Source: Candidatus Accumulibacter sp. ACC003
Lineage (GTDB): Bacteria > Pseudomonadota > Gammaproteobacteria > Burkholderiales > Rhodocyclaceae
DNA: 64,000 bases
Direction: 5' to 3'
NCBI RefSeq assembly: GCF_907163085.1
Contig: NZ_CAJQTX010000005.1
Coordinates: 62,001 to 126,000, forward strand
Shown one piece after another: positions 23,772-33,136 of this stretch. Position numbers and translations under genes: made by a program. How positions within the stretch are numbered: the first letter of the stretch is position 1; each line of letters starts with the position of its first letter. The notes below the pieces were generated by a model. The model was not told the origin of the DNA and did no database searches. It saw only the letters and a program-made list of their open reading frames with translations.

Positions 23772-24992
23772 ATGGCTTTCAGTCCAGCATCGCGCGTCCA
23801 GGATTACCTGGTATTCGGTGAGTTCGGCGACGTCAATCCATCGATCACCGACTCCTCAACCTATACCTTCCTGAGCCCGGAACGAATGGAGGAGTTGTTC
23901 GAACACGAGATCGAAGGCTGCTTCCTCTACTCGCGACATTTCAATCCAACCAACAAATACCTCGCCAGCGCCCTGGAGCGCATGGAAGACGGCCAGGCGG
24001 CGCAAGTCATGGCCTCCGGGATGGGCGCCATCAGCACCACGCTGATGACCCTCTGCAGCGCTGGCGACGAGATTGTCTGCGGCCGCAGCATCTACGGCGG
24101 CACCTACGCGCTGCTCAAGAACCTGCTGCCACGCTTCGGCGTCAACACGCGCTTCGTCGACCTCCGCGATCACGACGCGGTGCGCGCGGCAATGACGCCG
24201 CGTACGCGTGTGCTGTACTGCGAGTCGCTCAGCAACCCCCTGCTCGAAGTCAGCGACCTGCCGGCGCTGGCCGCCATCGCGCACGACCAGGGCGCGCAGC
24301 TGGTGGTCGACAACACCTTCACGCCGATGATCCTGTCGCCGCTGCGTCACGGCGCCGACATTGTCGTCCATAGCCTGACCAAGTTCGTCAACGGCACCAG
24401 CGACTGCGTTGCCGGCTGCGTCGTCTCGTCACGCGACTTCATTGGCCGCCTGACCGACATCAATGCCGGTCCAAGCATGCTCCTTGGGCCGGTCCTCGAC
24501 AGCACGCGCGCGGCGAGCATCCTGAAGAACCTGCACAGCCTGCACATCCGCCTCCGTCAGCACGGCGCCAACGCGCTCTACCTGGCCAGCCGGCTGGAAG
24601 CGCTGGGGCACGCCGTGCACTACCCGGGGCTGGCCAGCCATCCGCATCATGACTTGCTGGCGCGGCTGATGAACCCCGGCTACGGCTGCGGCGGCATGCT
24701 GACGCTGGACGCCGGCGACCTCGCCGCCGCCAACCGCCTGATGACGCTGATGCAGCGCGACAAGGTCGGCTACCTGGCCGTCAGCCTCGGCTACTTCAAG
24801 ACGCTGTTCAACACCCCGGGCCACAGCACCTCGTCCGAAATCCCGCCCGCAGAGCGCGAAGCCGCGGGCTTGCGTGAGGGCTTGATCCGCTTTTCGATCG
24901 GCCTCGACGAGGATATCGAGCAGACCACCGAACGTATCGAAAGCTGCCTCATCGAGGCCGAAGTCAAAGCAGCCGGCGACGCGCGCTCCTGA
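23772..24992 (+). CDS. Cys/Met-metabolism PLP enzyme (methionine gamma-lyase-like)
   Basis: 406 residues from ATG 23772 with ggagg upstream. Fold type I PLP enzyme: YSRHFNPTNKYLASAL (phosphate-binding Tyr-x-Arg of the partner subunit), YGGTYALLKNLLPRFG (Tyr), DNTFTPMILSPLRHGADIVV, HSLTKFVNGTSD (PLP-Lys). This could be methionine gamma-lyase, cystathionine gamma-lyase/synthase or O-acetylhomoserine sulfhydrylase; sequence alone does not settle it. Divergent from the dehydrogenase-like gene and upstream of the split tRNA. Confidence 0.9.
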   Translation: MAFSPASRVQDYLVFGEFGDVNPSITDSSTYTFLSPERMEELFEHEIEGCFLYSRHFNPTNKYLASALERMEDGQAAQVMASGMGAISTTLMTLCSAGDEIVCGRSIYGGTYALLKNLLPRFGVNTRFVDLRDHDAVRAAMTPRTRVLYCESLSNPLLEVSDLPALAAIAHDQGAQLVVDNTFTPMILSPLRHGADIVVHSLTKFVNGTSDCVAGCVVSSRDFIGRLTDINAGPSMLLGPVLDSTRAASILKNLHSLHIRLRQHGANALYLASRLEALGHAVHYPGLASHPHHDLLARLMNPGYGCGGMLTLDAGDLAAANRLMTLMQRDKVGYLAVSLGYFKTLFNTPGHSTSSEIPPAEREAAGLREGLIRFSIGLDEDIEQTTERIESCLIEAEVKAAGDARS

Positions 24993-25094
24993 GCGGCACG
25001 GGCCAGCGATGGCGTCGATGGTGCCGCCGCCGAGCGCCGCGACGCGGCTCGTCGATGCTCGCCAGCGCGCCGGAAGTCTGTAGAATACCGTCCC

Positions 25095-25420
25095 GGGCCT
25101 GTAGCTCAGTTGGTTAGAGCAGAGGACTTAGCGTGAGCAGCCTGTACATCGACGATGGGTGGCTGCTTGGCATGGGTTGCCCGTGACCAGTCACACGCTG
25201 GTGGCGGGTAGAACTGGTCAAATTCGGTGGAAGCTAAGACCTTCGGGAGAAGCCAATACCGAGCCAAGCCCCAGACGACAACGGGGGAAGGTGTAGAGAC
25301 TAGACGGCCAGCCTGTAACGGGAAGGTATAGTCCAGACCACAAACTCGAAAGAGGCGGCGAAAGCCGTAGTGGTAAGCATAATCCTTTGGTCCAGGGTTC
25401 AAGTCCCTGCGGGCCCACCA
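25095..25420 (+). tRNA. tRNA-Ile (CAU), interrupted by a group I intron
   Basis: Exon 1 (25095-25128) GGGCCTGTAGCTCAGTTGG... ending GGACT and exon 2 (25378-25420) starting CATAATCC join to a 77-base tRNA with acceptor GGGCCTG/CGGGCCC, anticodon loop CTCATAA and encoded CCA. CAU after a CT and before AA with this body is tRNA-Ile2 (lysidine-modified), the same gene that carries the intron in Azoarcus. The intron enters after U33. Confidence 0.93.
25129..25377 (+). ncRNA. Group I self-splicing intron (Azoarcus type, 249 nt)
   Basis: The conserved core is evident: caaattcggtggaagctaag (P3-P4 region), gccaataccgagccaag, gtgtagagactagacgg (P7/J8-7 segment), and gtatagtccag. P3 is CTGGTC (25214-25219) with GGCCAG (25306-25311). 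The last intron base is G. Two GAAA-tetraloop hairpins close the 3' domain (25345-25354 and 25356-25367). P1 can form between exon ACT and GGT (25200-25202), extended by AGCGT/ACGCT, which leaves an L1 insertion of about 60 bases with internal hairpins and no Azoarcus-like P2. No homing endonuclease. It should splice autocatalytically. Confidence 0.9.
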
Positions 25421-25426
25421 AACAAG

Positions 25427-25459
25427 AAGACCAACCCCTCATCGGGTTGGTCTTTTTTT
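25427..25459 (+). terminator. Strong rho-independent terminator after tRNA-Ile
   Basis: AAGACCAACCC pairs perfectly with GGGTTGGTCTT across a 6-base loop, followed by a T run. Confidence 0.92.
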
Positions 25460-25591
25460 GCCTACTGCGGCGTGTTTACGCGGGTTCGTGCGGGTTGCTG
25501 TGGACTTCGGGGTTTCCCGCCTGCGCCCGGATTTGGGCGTCTTCACTCTCTCCGGGCCATTCTTCTCCCCGGCCTCGCTGTCCGCCGGAGG

Positions 25592-25828
25592 CCGAAGTAC
25601 CGCGAGGCACTCTCCAAGATCAATCGCGCCGGCGTCTCGGGGATAATCATCAAGACGCCCAGCGGCATCCTGCGGCGCTCGCCATTGATGGACGTGATCC
25701 GGGATCTGGCGTTGGAGATGAAGGGCTACGAGGCCGAGATGGGATTCACCCCGGCGGCGCGCTTGCGCATCTCGCTACCCGCGGAATCGACGACCGAGTC
25801 GGATCCCTGGTCGGAGATTGCCGGTTGA
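25592..25828 (+). pseudogene. Phage small terminase (P27-like), C-terminal remnant
   Basis: KYREALSKINRAGVSGI, IIKTPSGILRRSPLMDVI and AEMGFTPAARLRISL match the conserved second half of P27-family small terminase subunits (helices plus the GxTPxxR motif). The N-terminal HTH half is missing; the frame runs upstream only into the tRNA terminator region. Together with the terL remnant at 26696 it marks a decayed prophage. Confidence 0.7.
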
Positions 25829-25833
25829 TGCGC

Positions 25834-26328
25834 TCAGGAAACGACGCGGCTCAAACGCAGCATCAGCGTCATGGGATGCACCGGCGAAATCTGAAAGCCG
25901 TAGTGCTCGTAGAACTGCTTCGCCTGGTCATTGATCGCGTGCACCAGCAGGGCTCTGACCCCGGCGTTTTGCGACACAATCGCCACCCGCTTGACGGCGT
26001 CCTGCAGCAAGGAAGCGCCGAGCTTGATCCCCTGGGCACGATGATCGACGGCGAGCCGGGCCAGTACCATCACCGGAACGGGGTCCGGCATGTTGCGACG
26101 CACGGAACTCGTGGCTGTATGGTGCGAAACCGCTCCTGCCGCCATAGCGTAGTAACCGTAGACGTGCTGCTCCCGATCGGCCACCACGAACGTGCGGCTG
26201 GCGCCGCTCAGCTGGTTGGCCATCGCCCGGCGTTTCAGCCAGTCGTCGAGTACGGCTTCGCCGCAGTCGAATGTATCCAGATGATGGGCAGCCAACAGGG
26301 GTTGCGCTGCGCTCAGCGAAAGGTTCAT
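25834..26328 (-). CDS. GNAT acetyltransferase toxin (TacT-like)
   Basis: 164 residues from ATG 26328 (MNLSLSAAQPLLAAHHL). TacT-like toxins acetylate the amino acid on charged tRNA and stop translation. Motifs: FDCGEAVLDDWLKRRAM (family start), TFVVADREQHVYGYYAM, VLARLAVDHRAQGIKLGAS with the acetyl-CoA loop R-x-x-G-x-x-x-G, and KQFYEHYGFQ. Start overlaps the antitoxin stop (ATGA), the usual layout for this TA type. Converges on the terminase remnant with a 5-base gap. Confidence 0.88.
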   Translation of the reverse strand: MNLSLSAAQPLLAAHHLDTFDCGEAVLDDWLKRRAMANQLSGASRTFVVADREQHVYGYYAMAAGAVSHHTATSSVRRNMPDPVPVMVLARLAVDHRAQGIKLGASLLQDAVKRVAIVSQNAGVRALLVHAINDQAKQFYEHYGFQISPVHPMTLMLRLSRVVS

Positions 26329-26603
26329 GCCTTGGTGGCGTCTGCTTCCCAAGGCGCCTTGACCGCCATCAGACGTTCAAGTCCGGGATTGTCGGCAGGA
26401 GACGCGTCGAGCATGGCGGTGAACTGCCGGAACCTGCCGGCATCGAGACCGAAGAACACCTGATCGATCACCACCGACTGAGCTTTGTCGCAGGCGGCTT
26501 CGAGCATGAAGTCCGAACGGTTCTTGCCGAGCAACTGCGCGGCGTGATCAATCAGGTCCCGCTGCTCGGGAAGTGCTCGCAAGTTGATGGCGGCGTCACG
26601 CAT
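26325..26603 (-). CDS. DUF1778 antitoxin (TacA-like)
   Basis: 92 residues, ribbon-helix-helix protein: MRDAAINLRALPEQRDLIDH, AAQLLGKNRSDFMLEAACDKA, then the toxin-binding tail DQVFFGLDAGRFRQFTAML. Antitoxin-first order with the GNAT toxin. The upstream inverted repeat at 26654 is a likely operator. ATG at 26603 chosen by family start; an upstream extension to 26669 is open but not protein-like. Confidence 0.88.
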   Translation of the reverse strand: MRDAAINLRALPEQRDLIDHAAQLLGKNRSDFMLEAACDKAQSVVIDQVFFGLDAGRFRQFTAMLDASPADNPGLERLMAVKAPWEADATKA

Positions 26604-26653
26604 GAGTTTCTCCTTTGATGCATACACAAAAAACACACTTATCGTATGGCGAC

Positions 26654-26674
26654 GTGTATCTGTTGTCAATACAC
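26654..26674. promoter_or_regulatory. Inverted-repeat operator candidate of the TA pair
   Basis: GTGTAT-N9-ATACAC, 51 bases upstream of the antitoxin ATG, with another ATACAC nearby at about 26621. RHH antitoxins bind such repeats to autoregulate. Confidence 0.45.
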
Positions 26675-26695
26675 CACGAAGCCCGAGACTGATCC

Positions 26696-27554
26696 TTGAG
26701 TTCTTACGCTACCACCGCCCACCAGTACGCCAAGGCTGTCGTGACCGGCAAAATCTCGACCGGCAAGTGGGTGCGCGAGGCCTGCCAGCGGCAACTCGAA
26801 GATCTGGCACGCTTCAAAGGCAAGGACAGTCCCAATACCACTTCAACCCGACGCTGACCGACAAGCGGGGCCGCAGTTTTCGGCCTGCCGACAACCTGTG
26901 CGCCTTCATCGAGCGTCTGCCGCACGTCAAGGGACCGCTCGCAGGACAGCCAATTACTCTGGAGCCGTGGCAGTTGTTCATCCTGACCACCCTCTTTGGC
27001 TGGGTGAAGCCTGATGGCAAGCGCCGCTTTCGCCGGGCCTACGTCGAGGTGCCACGCGGCAACGGCAAAGCGCTGGCCGCTGACACGTTGAAGGCCACCC
27101 CGGCGGGATTCAAGCGCATGGCCGATCTGAAGGTCGGCGATCAAGTCTTCGATGAAAAGGGCAAGCCTTGCAACGTCACCGCGGTCTCCGACATTCTGGT
27201 CGATCGACCCTGTACCGCATGACCTTCTCCACGGGCGAGACGCTGGTCGCCGATGAATCCGATGAGTGGCTCACCAGCGTCCACGTCGACAACCCGGGAG
27301 CGAACAGGGCCGCGTAAGCTGCGCCGCTACAAGATGCCAGCCTTGCAAATTCATCGACAGGCCGGCGCCCAAACCTACTACTGGCCAAAGAGGACCTGGC
27401 GCTGCATCCGTTCGGCGTGGACTGTTTACGGCGGGTGCGCACCACCGGCGAAATCCACCGGACGCAGATCTACGGCACACGCGGCGACCACAATCACACC
27501 ATCGACGTGGCCGGTGTGAGGAGAAGGAGCGAACGTTCAACAGCGCCGCTGTAA
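26696..27554 (+). pseudogene. Phage large terminase remnant interrupted by a decayed intein
   Basis: The start LSSYATTAHQYAKAVVTGK and QLEDLARFKGKD, then (after a missing base near 26830) QYHFNPTLTDKRGRSFRPAD, PITLEPWQLFILTTLFGW and YVEVPRGNGK, are the large-terminase N-terminus up to the Walker A motif. Directly after GNGK comes intein text: ALAADTLKATPAGFKRMADL, KVGDQVFDEKGKPCNVTAVS. A second missing base near 27207 shifts it to YRMTFSTGETLVADESDEW, and further broken pieces (RRVRTTGEIHRTQIYG, RGDHNHTIDVAG) follow. The rest of terL and the intein C-terminus are absent. Confidence 0.8.
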
Positions 27555-28158
27555 CAAAACCCGATCCGCGGTGACCGCGTGCATTAGACTCCCCACAGAT
27601 CGAGACGCGGCATGATTGCAATGGGTGACGAGCGGAGATGCGTGACTATCTAATTCAATCCAGTGGTTGTGCTAGCGGCCTTGGGCGGCTGCTGCGGCGC
27701 TGCGCGCTTGCTGTGGGCCTGTTCGGGTGGCTGGCCTGCGCCCAGGCGGGGGGTGTCTCCCCGTCGGTCGCGCTGCACTATGGTGCCGACGCGCCGCTGG
27801 AAGAACTCAAGGCCTTTGATATCGTCGTCGTCGAACCGGATCACGGTTTTGACCCGAAGCGCTACAAGAAGCCCTATAGCGAACTGTATGCCTACATCGC
27901 CATCGGCGAAGTGCAGCCCTCGCGCGCCCATGCAGCAGCGATTCCGGCCAAGCACTTGCTGACCACCAATACCGACTGGGGGTCGAAGGTCATTGACCTG
28001 AGCTGGCCGGAGCTGCCGACCTTCGTTGCCGAGGCAATCGTCGGCCCGCTCTGGGAAAGAGGCTACCGCGGCTTTTTCCTCGATACGCTTGATTCGTACC
28101 GCCGGGCCAGCGGCATCGACGAAGCGGCGCAACAAAAAGGGCTGATTGCCGTCATCGA

Positions 28159-28166
28159 GACACTGC
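28159..28166 (+). repeat. Target-site duplication, left copy
   Basis: GACACTGC; the other copy is 30883-30890. An 8-bp duplication is what IS66 elements make. Confidence 0.92.
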
Positions 28167-28278
28167 GTAAGTATTCGGTGAACCCGTAGCCCCCGCTTTT
28201 TTGGTCGGCGTGGTTCAGTCAGCGATTGGCGGGTAGACCGGAAATCTGGACTGGACACAGCAGCGGAAATCCGGCACC

Positions 28279-29979
28279 ATGCGGCGCATGGACACGGGTG
28301 CGGACATCATTGGCGGAGGATCGGCGGCAAGTCACCGCCAAGTGGCGCCGTTCGCCGAGGTGTTGGTGACGTTGACCAAGGAGCAGGAAATCAAGCTCCG
28401 CTGGGAGGCCAGCTTCTGGCGGAGCCAACATCGACAAGCGCTGGTTCGGTTGGCGCAATCGGAGGCCGCTCATCGGGTGGAAATGGCGCAAGCGGCGGCG
28501 CGCGAGGCGGCCTTGCGCAGCGAACTGGAGCAGGCCAAGGGCAAGATCCGCGATCTGCAAAAACGCCTGTTTGGTCGCAAGTCAGAACGCTCTTCGGGAG
28601 CCGAGAAGAACCCGGCGGCGGACCAAAAATCGTCGCGAGCTCGAGGTCAGCAACCGGGAGCAGCGGGTCACGGGCGGAACCCGGAAAGTCACTTGCCGAC
28701 GCAGATCGAGGTCATCGACATCGACTGCCCGCATTGCCCGGACTGTGGTCTGGGCTACGTCGACTTTCCCGGCACGGAAGACAGTGAAGTCCTCGAGATC
28801 GAGGTCAAGGCCTACCGCCGGAAGATCTGCCGGCGGCGCTACCGGCGGACCTGTCAGTGTTCGGGCGCGCGGGGTATTCTGACCGCGCCACCGCCGGCAC
28901 GATTGATCCCGCGTGGAAAGTACGGCGTGTCGATCTGGGTGCACCTGCTGCTGTCGAAGTTCTTGTACGGCCAGCCGACGCATCGGCTTCTGCGAGACTT
29001 GTCCGACCACGGACTGACGCTCTCGGCAGGAACGGTGGCCGGCGGACTGCGTGCCTTGGCACCGCTGTTCGAGCCGCTTGAAGAAGCACTGCTTGGCCAA
29101 CTACGCAGCGAGAAACAGTGGCACGCAGACGAGACCCGCTGGCGGGTCTTTGCCGAGACCGAAGGGAAGGTCGGACATCGCTGGTATTTCTGGGTGTTCC
29201 ACGGCCCATCGGTCATCCACTTCGTGCTCGACCCGAGCCGCTCGGCGGCGGTGCCGATCCGGGAGCTCTCCGGTAGCGCCGGAGGAGTCATCATCTGTGA
29301 TCGCTATTCGGCCTACAAGAAGCTCGCGCGAGTCCTTGACCACTTCATTCTGGCTTTCTGCTGGGCACATCAGCGGCGTGATTTCCTGGAACTGGCCAAC
29401 GCCCATCCGGAGCTCGCGGACTGGGCACTGGCCTGGGTCGAGCAGATCGCTCAGCTCTACCACTTGAATGGACGGCGCCTGGAAGTCCGTAGCGACCCAG
29501 TACAGTGGGCCGAACGCGACCGCGCCTTGCGGCAGGCGATCACGCAAATGGCCAGTCAACGGGAAAGCGAACTGGCGAACCCGGCGCTCAAAATGCCGGC
29601 GAGCAAGGTGCTGCGAAGCATGCGCAAACATTGGTCCGGCCTGACCGTCTTTGTCGACCGCCCCGAGGTGGCGATGGACAATAATGCCGCCGAGCGCGCA
29701 CAGCGCACGCCGGTGGTCGCACGCAAGAACTTCTATGGGTCGGGCAGTCTCTGGTCCGGCGCACTCGCCGCGACGATGTTCAGCTTGCTGCTGACGCTGC
29801 GCTTGTGGGGAATCAACCCGCGCACCTGGCTGACGGCGTATCTGGAGGCCTGCGCCGCCAACGGCAACCTGCCGCCGACGGACTTGAGTGCCTTTCTGCC
29901 CTGGGCGATGGCGACCGATCGACTGGCTCAGATGCGTGGCATCCCGGTCGATCAGAGCCGTCCCATCGATAGCTCGTGA
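28279..29979 (+). CDS. tnpC: IS66-family transposase (TnpC-like)
   Basis: 566 residues. N-terminal leucine/alanine-rich coiled coil (about 30-100) with the IS66 marker KRLFGRKSERSSG, then a Cys pair zinc-binding segment (CPHCPDCGLGY, CQCSGARG), PARLIPRGKYGVSIWVHLL, and a DDE core: WHADETRWRVF (D), VIICDRYSAYKKL (D), VAMDNNAAERAQR (E). Length is full. Start ATG 28279, alternative ATG 28288. The stop overlaps the next gene's GTG. Confidence 0.93.
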   Translation: MRRMDTGADIIGGGSAASHRQVAPFAEVLVTLTKEQEIKLRWEASFWRSQHRQALVRLAQSEAAHRVEMAQAAAREAALRSELEQAKGKIRDLQKRLFGRKSERSSGAEKNPAADQKSSRARGQQPGAAGHGRNPESHLPTQIEVIDIDCPHCPDCGLGYVDFPGTEDSEVLEIEVKAYRRKICRRRYRRTCQCSGARGILTAPPPARLIPRGKYGVSIWVHLLLSKFLYGQPTHRLLRDLSDHGLTLSAGTVAGGLRALAPLFEPLEEALLGQLRSEKQWHADETRWRVFAETEGKVGHRWYFWVFHGPSVIHFVLDPSRSAAVPIRELSGSAGGVIICDRYSAYKKLARVLDHFILAFCWAHQRRDFLELANAHPELADWALAWVEQIAQLYHLNGRRLEVRSDPVQWAERDRALRQAITQMASQRESELANPALKMPASKVLRSMRKHWSGLTVFVDRPEVAMDNNAAERAQRTPVVARKNFYGSGSLWSGALAATMFSLLLTLRLWGINPRTWLTAYLEACAANGNLPPTDLSAFLPWAMATDRLAQMRGIPVDQSRPIDSS

Positions 29980-30833
29980 AGCCTTATTGCGGGCGTCACT
30001 TTACCGACGACGAACTGCAGGCCCTCTGCCGCCTGATCGAAGCCCATCCTGGCAGCAGCCGCGCGCAACTGTCGCGCCAGGTGTGTGAGCTCTTCGACTG
30101 GCGTAAGCCCAATGGCGAGCTGAAGGATATGACCTGCCGGGTGGCCATGCTGCGTATGCAGGCCGACGGCCTGCTCACCCTGCCGGCGGCACGACGGGCC
30201 GCTCCTCGCCAACCCGAGTATCTGCCTACTCACGCCACCGATCCACAACCGTTGCTCACCCAGCCGGTGCATGAACTGCCGCCGCTGCGTCTGCATCAGG
30301 TCGTCGGTTCGGCGAACTCGCGTCTGTGGAACGAGTACATCGCCCGCTACCACTATCTCGGCCACACGCCCATGGCGGGCAGTCAGAGCCGCTACTTCGT
30401 CTTCGCCGGCGAGACCCTGGTCGCCTTGCTCAGCTTCGGCGCCAGCGCCTGGAAACTCGCCGCGCGCGAGCAATTCATCGGTTGGCACGATGAGCAGCGA
30501 CAAAGGAACCTGCAACTGGTGGTGAACAATGCCCGCTTTCTGATCCTGCCCTGGATCCAGTGCAAGGGCCTGGCCTCCAAGATCCTCTCGCTTATGCAGC
30601 GGCAATTGCCCAAGGACTGGCTGGCGCGCTACGGCTACCGCCCCGTACTACTCGAAACCTTCGTCGAGACGCCCCGCCATCGCGGCACCTGCTACCAGGC
30701 CGCCAACTGGATCAAGGTCGGCCAAACCGCCGGCCGAGGCAAGAAGTGCCCCACCCGCAAGTCGATCCTCCCGATCAAGGATATCTGGCTCTATCCCCTT
30801 CACCGATCCTTCCGATCAGTCCTCTGCCGCTAA
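29976..30833 (+). CDS. DruA/DUF4338-family protein carried by the IS
   Basis: 285 residues from GTG 29976, coupled to the transposase (GTGA). Family pattern: RYHYLGHTPMAGSQSRYFVF, QFIGWHDEQRQRNLQLVVNN, ARFLILPWIQCKGLASKIL, DWLARYGYRPVLLETFVETP and GTCYQAANWIKVGQTAGRG. DUF4338 is the core of DruA in the Druantia anti-phage system, but the other Druantia genes (druB-E) are absent. In this setting it is more likely an accessory of transposition or an orphan defence-like passenger. Lies wholly inside the inverted repeats. Confidence 0.85.
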   Translation: MKPYCGRHFTDDELQALCRLIEAHPGSSRAQLSRQVCELFDWRKPNGELKDMTCRVAMLRMQADGLLTLPAARRAAPRQPEYLPTHATDPQPLLTQPVHELPPLRLHQVVGSANSRLWNEYIARYHYLGHTPMAGSQSRYFVFAGETLVALLSFGASAWKLAAREQFIGWHDEQRQRNLQLVVNNARFLILPWIQCKGLASKILSLMQRQLPKDWLARYGYRPVLLETFVETPRHRGTCYQAANWIKVGQTAGRGKKCPTRKSILPIKDIWLYPLHRSFRSVLCR

Positions 30834-30858
30834 CCCGCCTCGGCAATGGCGCTGGCGC

Positions 30859-30890
30859 GCTACGGGTTGGCCGAATACTTACGACACTGC
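30859..30890 (+). repeat. Right inverted repeat of the IS and right target duplication
   Basis: 30859-30882 is the inverted copy of 28167-28190; 30883-30890 is GACACTGC, repeating 28159-28166. Confidence 0.92.
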
Positions 30891-33136
30891 ACCAGCGCTT
30901 TCCGGGTATTCGCCTGATTCTCAACCGTGGGTTCGAGATCGTGCCGGCCGTCCGCGACAAGATCACCATGGTCGCCGCCGAACTCTCTTCCGGGGCTGGG
31001 ACGCGGCCGCGCGCCGCTACGTGGAAGTGCCTGCCAATGACCGCGAGTGGTTGCTCGGCCAGTTGCGTCGCGTGCGTGATGAATTCGGCGTACCGGTGCT
31101 GGCCATCGACTACCTACCGCCGCAGGCACGTGGCCAGATGCGCGAAACGGCCGCGCGAATTCGTGCGCTCGGCATCGAGCCCTGGGTCACCGACGGGCAG
31201 GTCAGCACGCTCGGCATCGGGCGCCGGGAAGTCGTGCCACGACGCATCCTGATGCTCTACGATGGCAGCCCCGGAGCGCTGCTGATCAATCACCCGGCAC
31301 TGCGTTTTGGCGCCATGCCGATCCAGCACATGGGCTATGCGATCGACTTCCACGACTTGCGCAAGCCGCTGCCTACCGGCCCGCTGGCCGCGCGCTACGC
31401 CGGCATTGTGAGCTGGGCCGAAGCGCCGCTCGCCCACGGCCGCCAGGTGGCAGACTGGCTGCAGCGACAGATTGACCAGGGTCTGAGAGTGGCCATATTC
31501 GGTAACTTCCCCTTTGCTGCGGAAGGCCGGCTGGCTCAGCGCCTGGGCCTGAAATCCGTGCCGGTATCGGGAAGCGCTGGGCGCCTGACGGTGCTCAGCC
31601 AGGACGCGATGATGGCTTTCGAGGCAGCCCCGCAAGCCGATCCTCGCAGCCTGGAGCCGTTGCAGTTGGCTGACGGCCAGGGCCGCTCCCTGCTGAAGCT
31701 GGCCGATGCTCGCGGGCAAACTTTCGATGCTGCCGCACTGACCCGTTGGGGAGGCTATGTCCTTGACCCCTTCGCTGCTATCGACTTGCCCAACACCGAG
31801 CAATCGCGCTGGATCATCGACCCCTTTGCCTTTCTGCAGCAGGCGCTGGCCCTGCCCGAGCTGCCACTGCCGGATACGACGACCGAGAACGGCCATCGCC
31901 TGATGTTCATCCATATCGACGGTGACGGCTATCCTTCACGCGCCGCCTTGCCGGGCACACCACTGGCCGGCGAAGCACTGCTGACGCAAGTGCTGCAGCG
32001 CTACCGGCTACCGACGACGATGTCGGTGATCGAAGGCGAGGTCGCCCCGGACGGGCTGTACCCGGCCCTCTCACCGGCGATGGAGGCGATCGCCCGACGC
32101 ACCTTCGCGCTGCCCTACATCGAGATTGCCAGCCACACTTATTCGCACCCGTTTGACTGGAGTCGCGCCGAGCTGGCCACGCCGAAAAAGAAAGGGGAGG
32201 AGAGCTATCATCTGGAGATTCCCGGCTACGAGATGAATCTGGAACGGGAGATCGTCGGTTCGGTCGACTACATCCGCAAGAATCTTGCGCCGCCCGGAAA
32301 ACCGGTTCGGATCATGCTGTGGAGCGGTGATGCCGCACCCCAGGCGCGGGCTTTGCGCATTGCCGAAGATGCCGGCCTGCTGAACATGAATGGCGGCAAT
32401 ACCATCATCACCCGCTCCTTCCCGAGCCTGACCGCCGTTTCACCGCTCGGCTATGCCATCGACGGCATCTTCCAGACCTTCGCCCCGGTGATGAACGAGA
32501 ACGTTTACACCAACCTTTGGCACGGCCCGTTCTATGGCTTCGAGCGGGTCATCGAGACTTTCCAGATGACCGAATCGCCGCGACGGCTGAAGCCGATCGA
32601 TATCTATTATCACACCTTCTCGGCCAGCAAGCGGGCGTCGCTGAATGCGCTGTACAAGGTCTACGACTGGTCGCTGGCACAGTCACCCAACCTGATCCAC
32701 GCCTCCGACTTCATCCGCAAGGCCCTTGATTTCGAGACCATGGTACTGGCACGGGAAGATGGCGGCTGGCGCATCCGCGGCAACGGCGAGTTGCGCACGC
32801 TGCGCGCGCCGGTCAGCATGGGCTACCCGGACCGCCGGGCTTCCAGCGGTGTCGCCGGCTATCTCGTCGGCAAGGAGGGCAACTACATTCACCTGGCCAC
32901 TGGCGACACCCTGCTGCGCTTTGCTGGCAGCCCATCCGGCGCCGTCTATCTTGCCGATGCCGACGCCCGACTGACTGACTGGCAGTCGTCAGAGGCCGGC
33001 CTGCGCTTTTCGCTCAAGGGGCATCAGGCCATCGAGTTTTCGCTGGCCAACGCCAGCCACTGCAGCGTGCTCGCCAATGGGCGCAAGCTGATACCGTGGA
33101 AGAGTTCCGGCGGCGTTCAATCCTTCCGTGTGCGCG

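Larger units (their letters stand above)
28167..30882 (+). mobile_element. IS66-family insertion sequence with a DruA-like passenger gene (2716 bp)
   Basis: Ends are 24-bp imperfect inverted repeats (28167-28190 and 30859-30882, 22 of 24 matching, starting GTAAGTATTCGG), flanked by 8-bp direct repeats. It encodes one long IS66-type transposase and, overlapping it, a DUF4338/DruA-family protein. The small tnpA and tnpB genes of classical IS66 are absent, as in the ISBst12-like branch. Everything needed for transposition appears intact, so the insertion may be recent. Confidence 0.92.

Noticed and set aside
29976..30833. Complete Druantia defence system
   Set aside because: Only the DruA-like gene is present, inside an IS; no druB-E or other partner is nearby.
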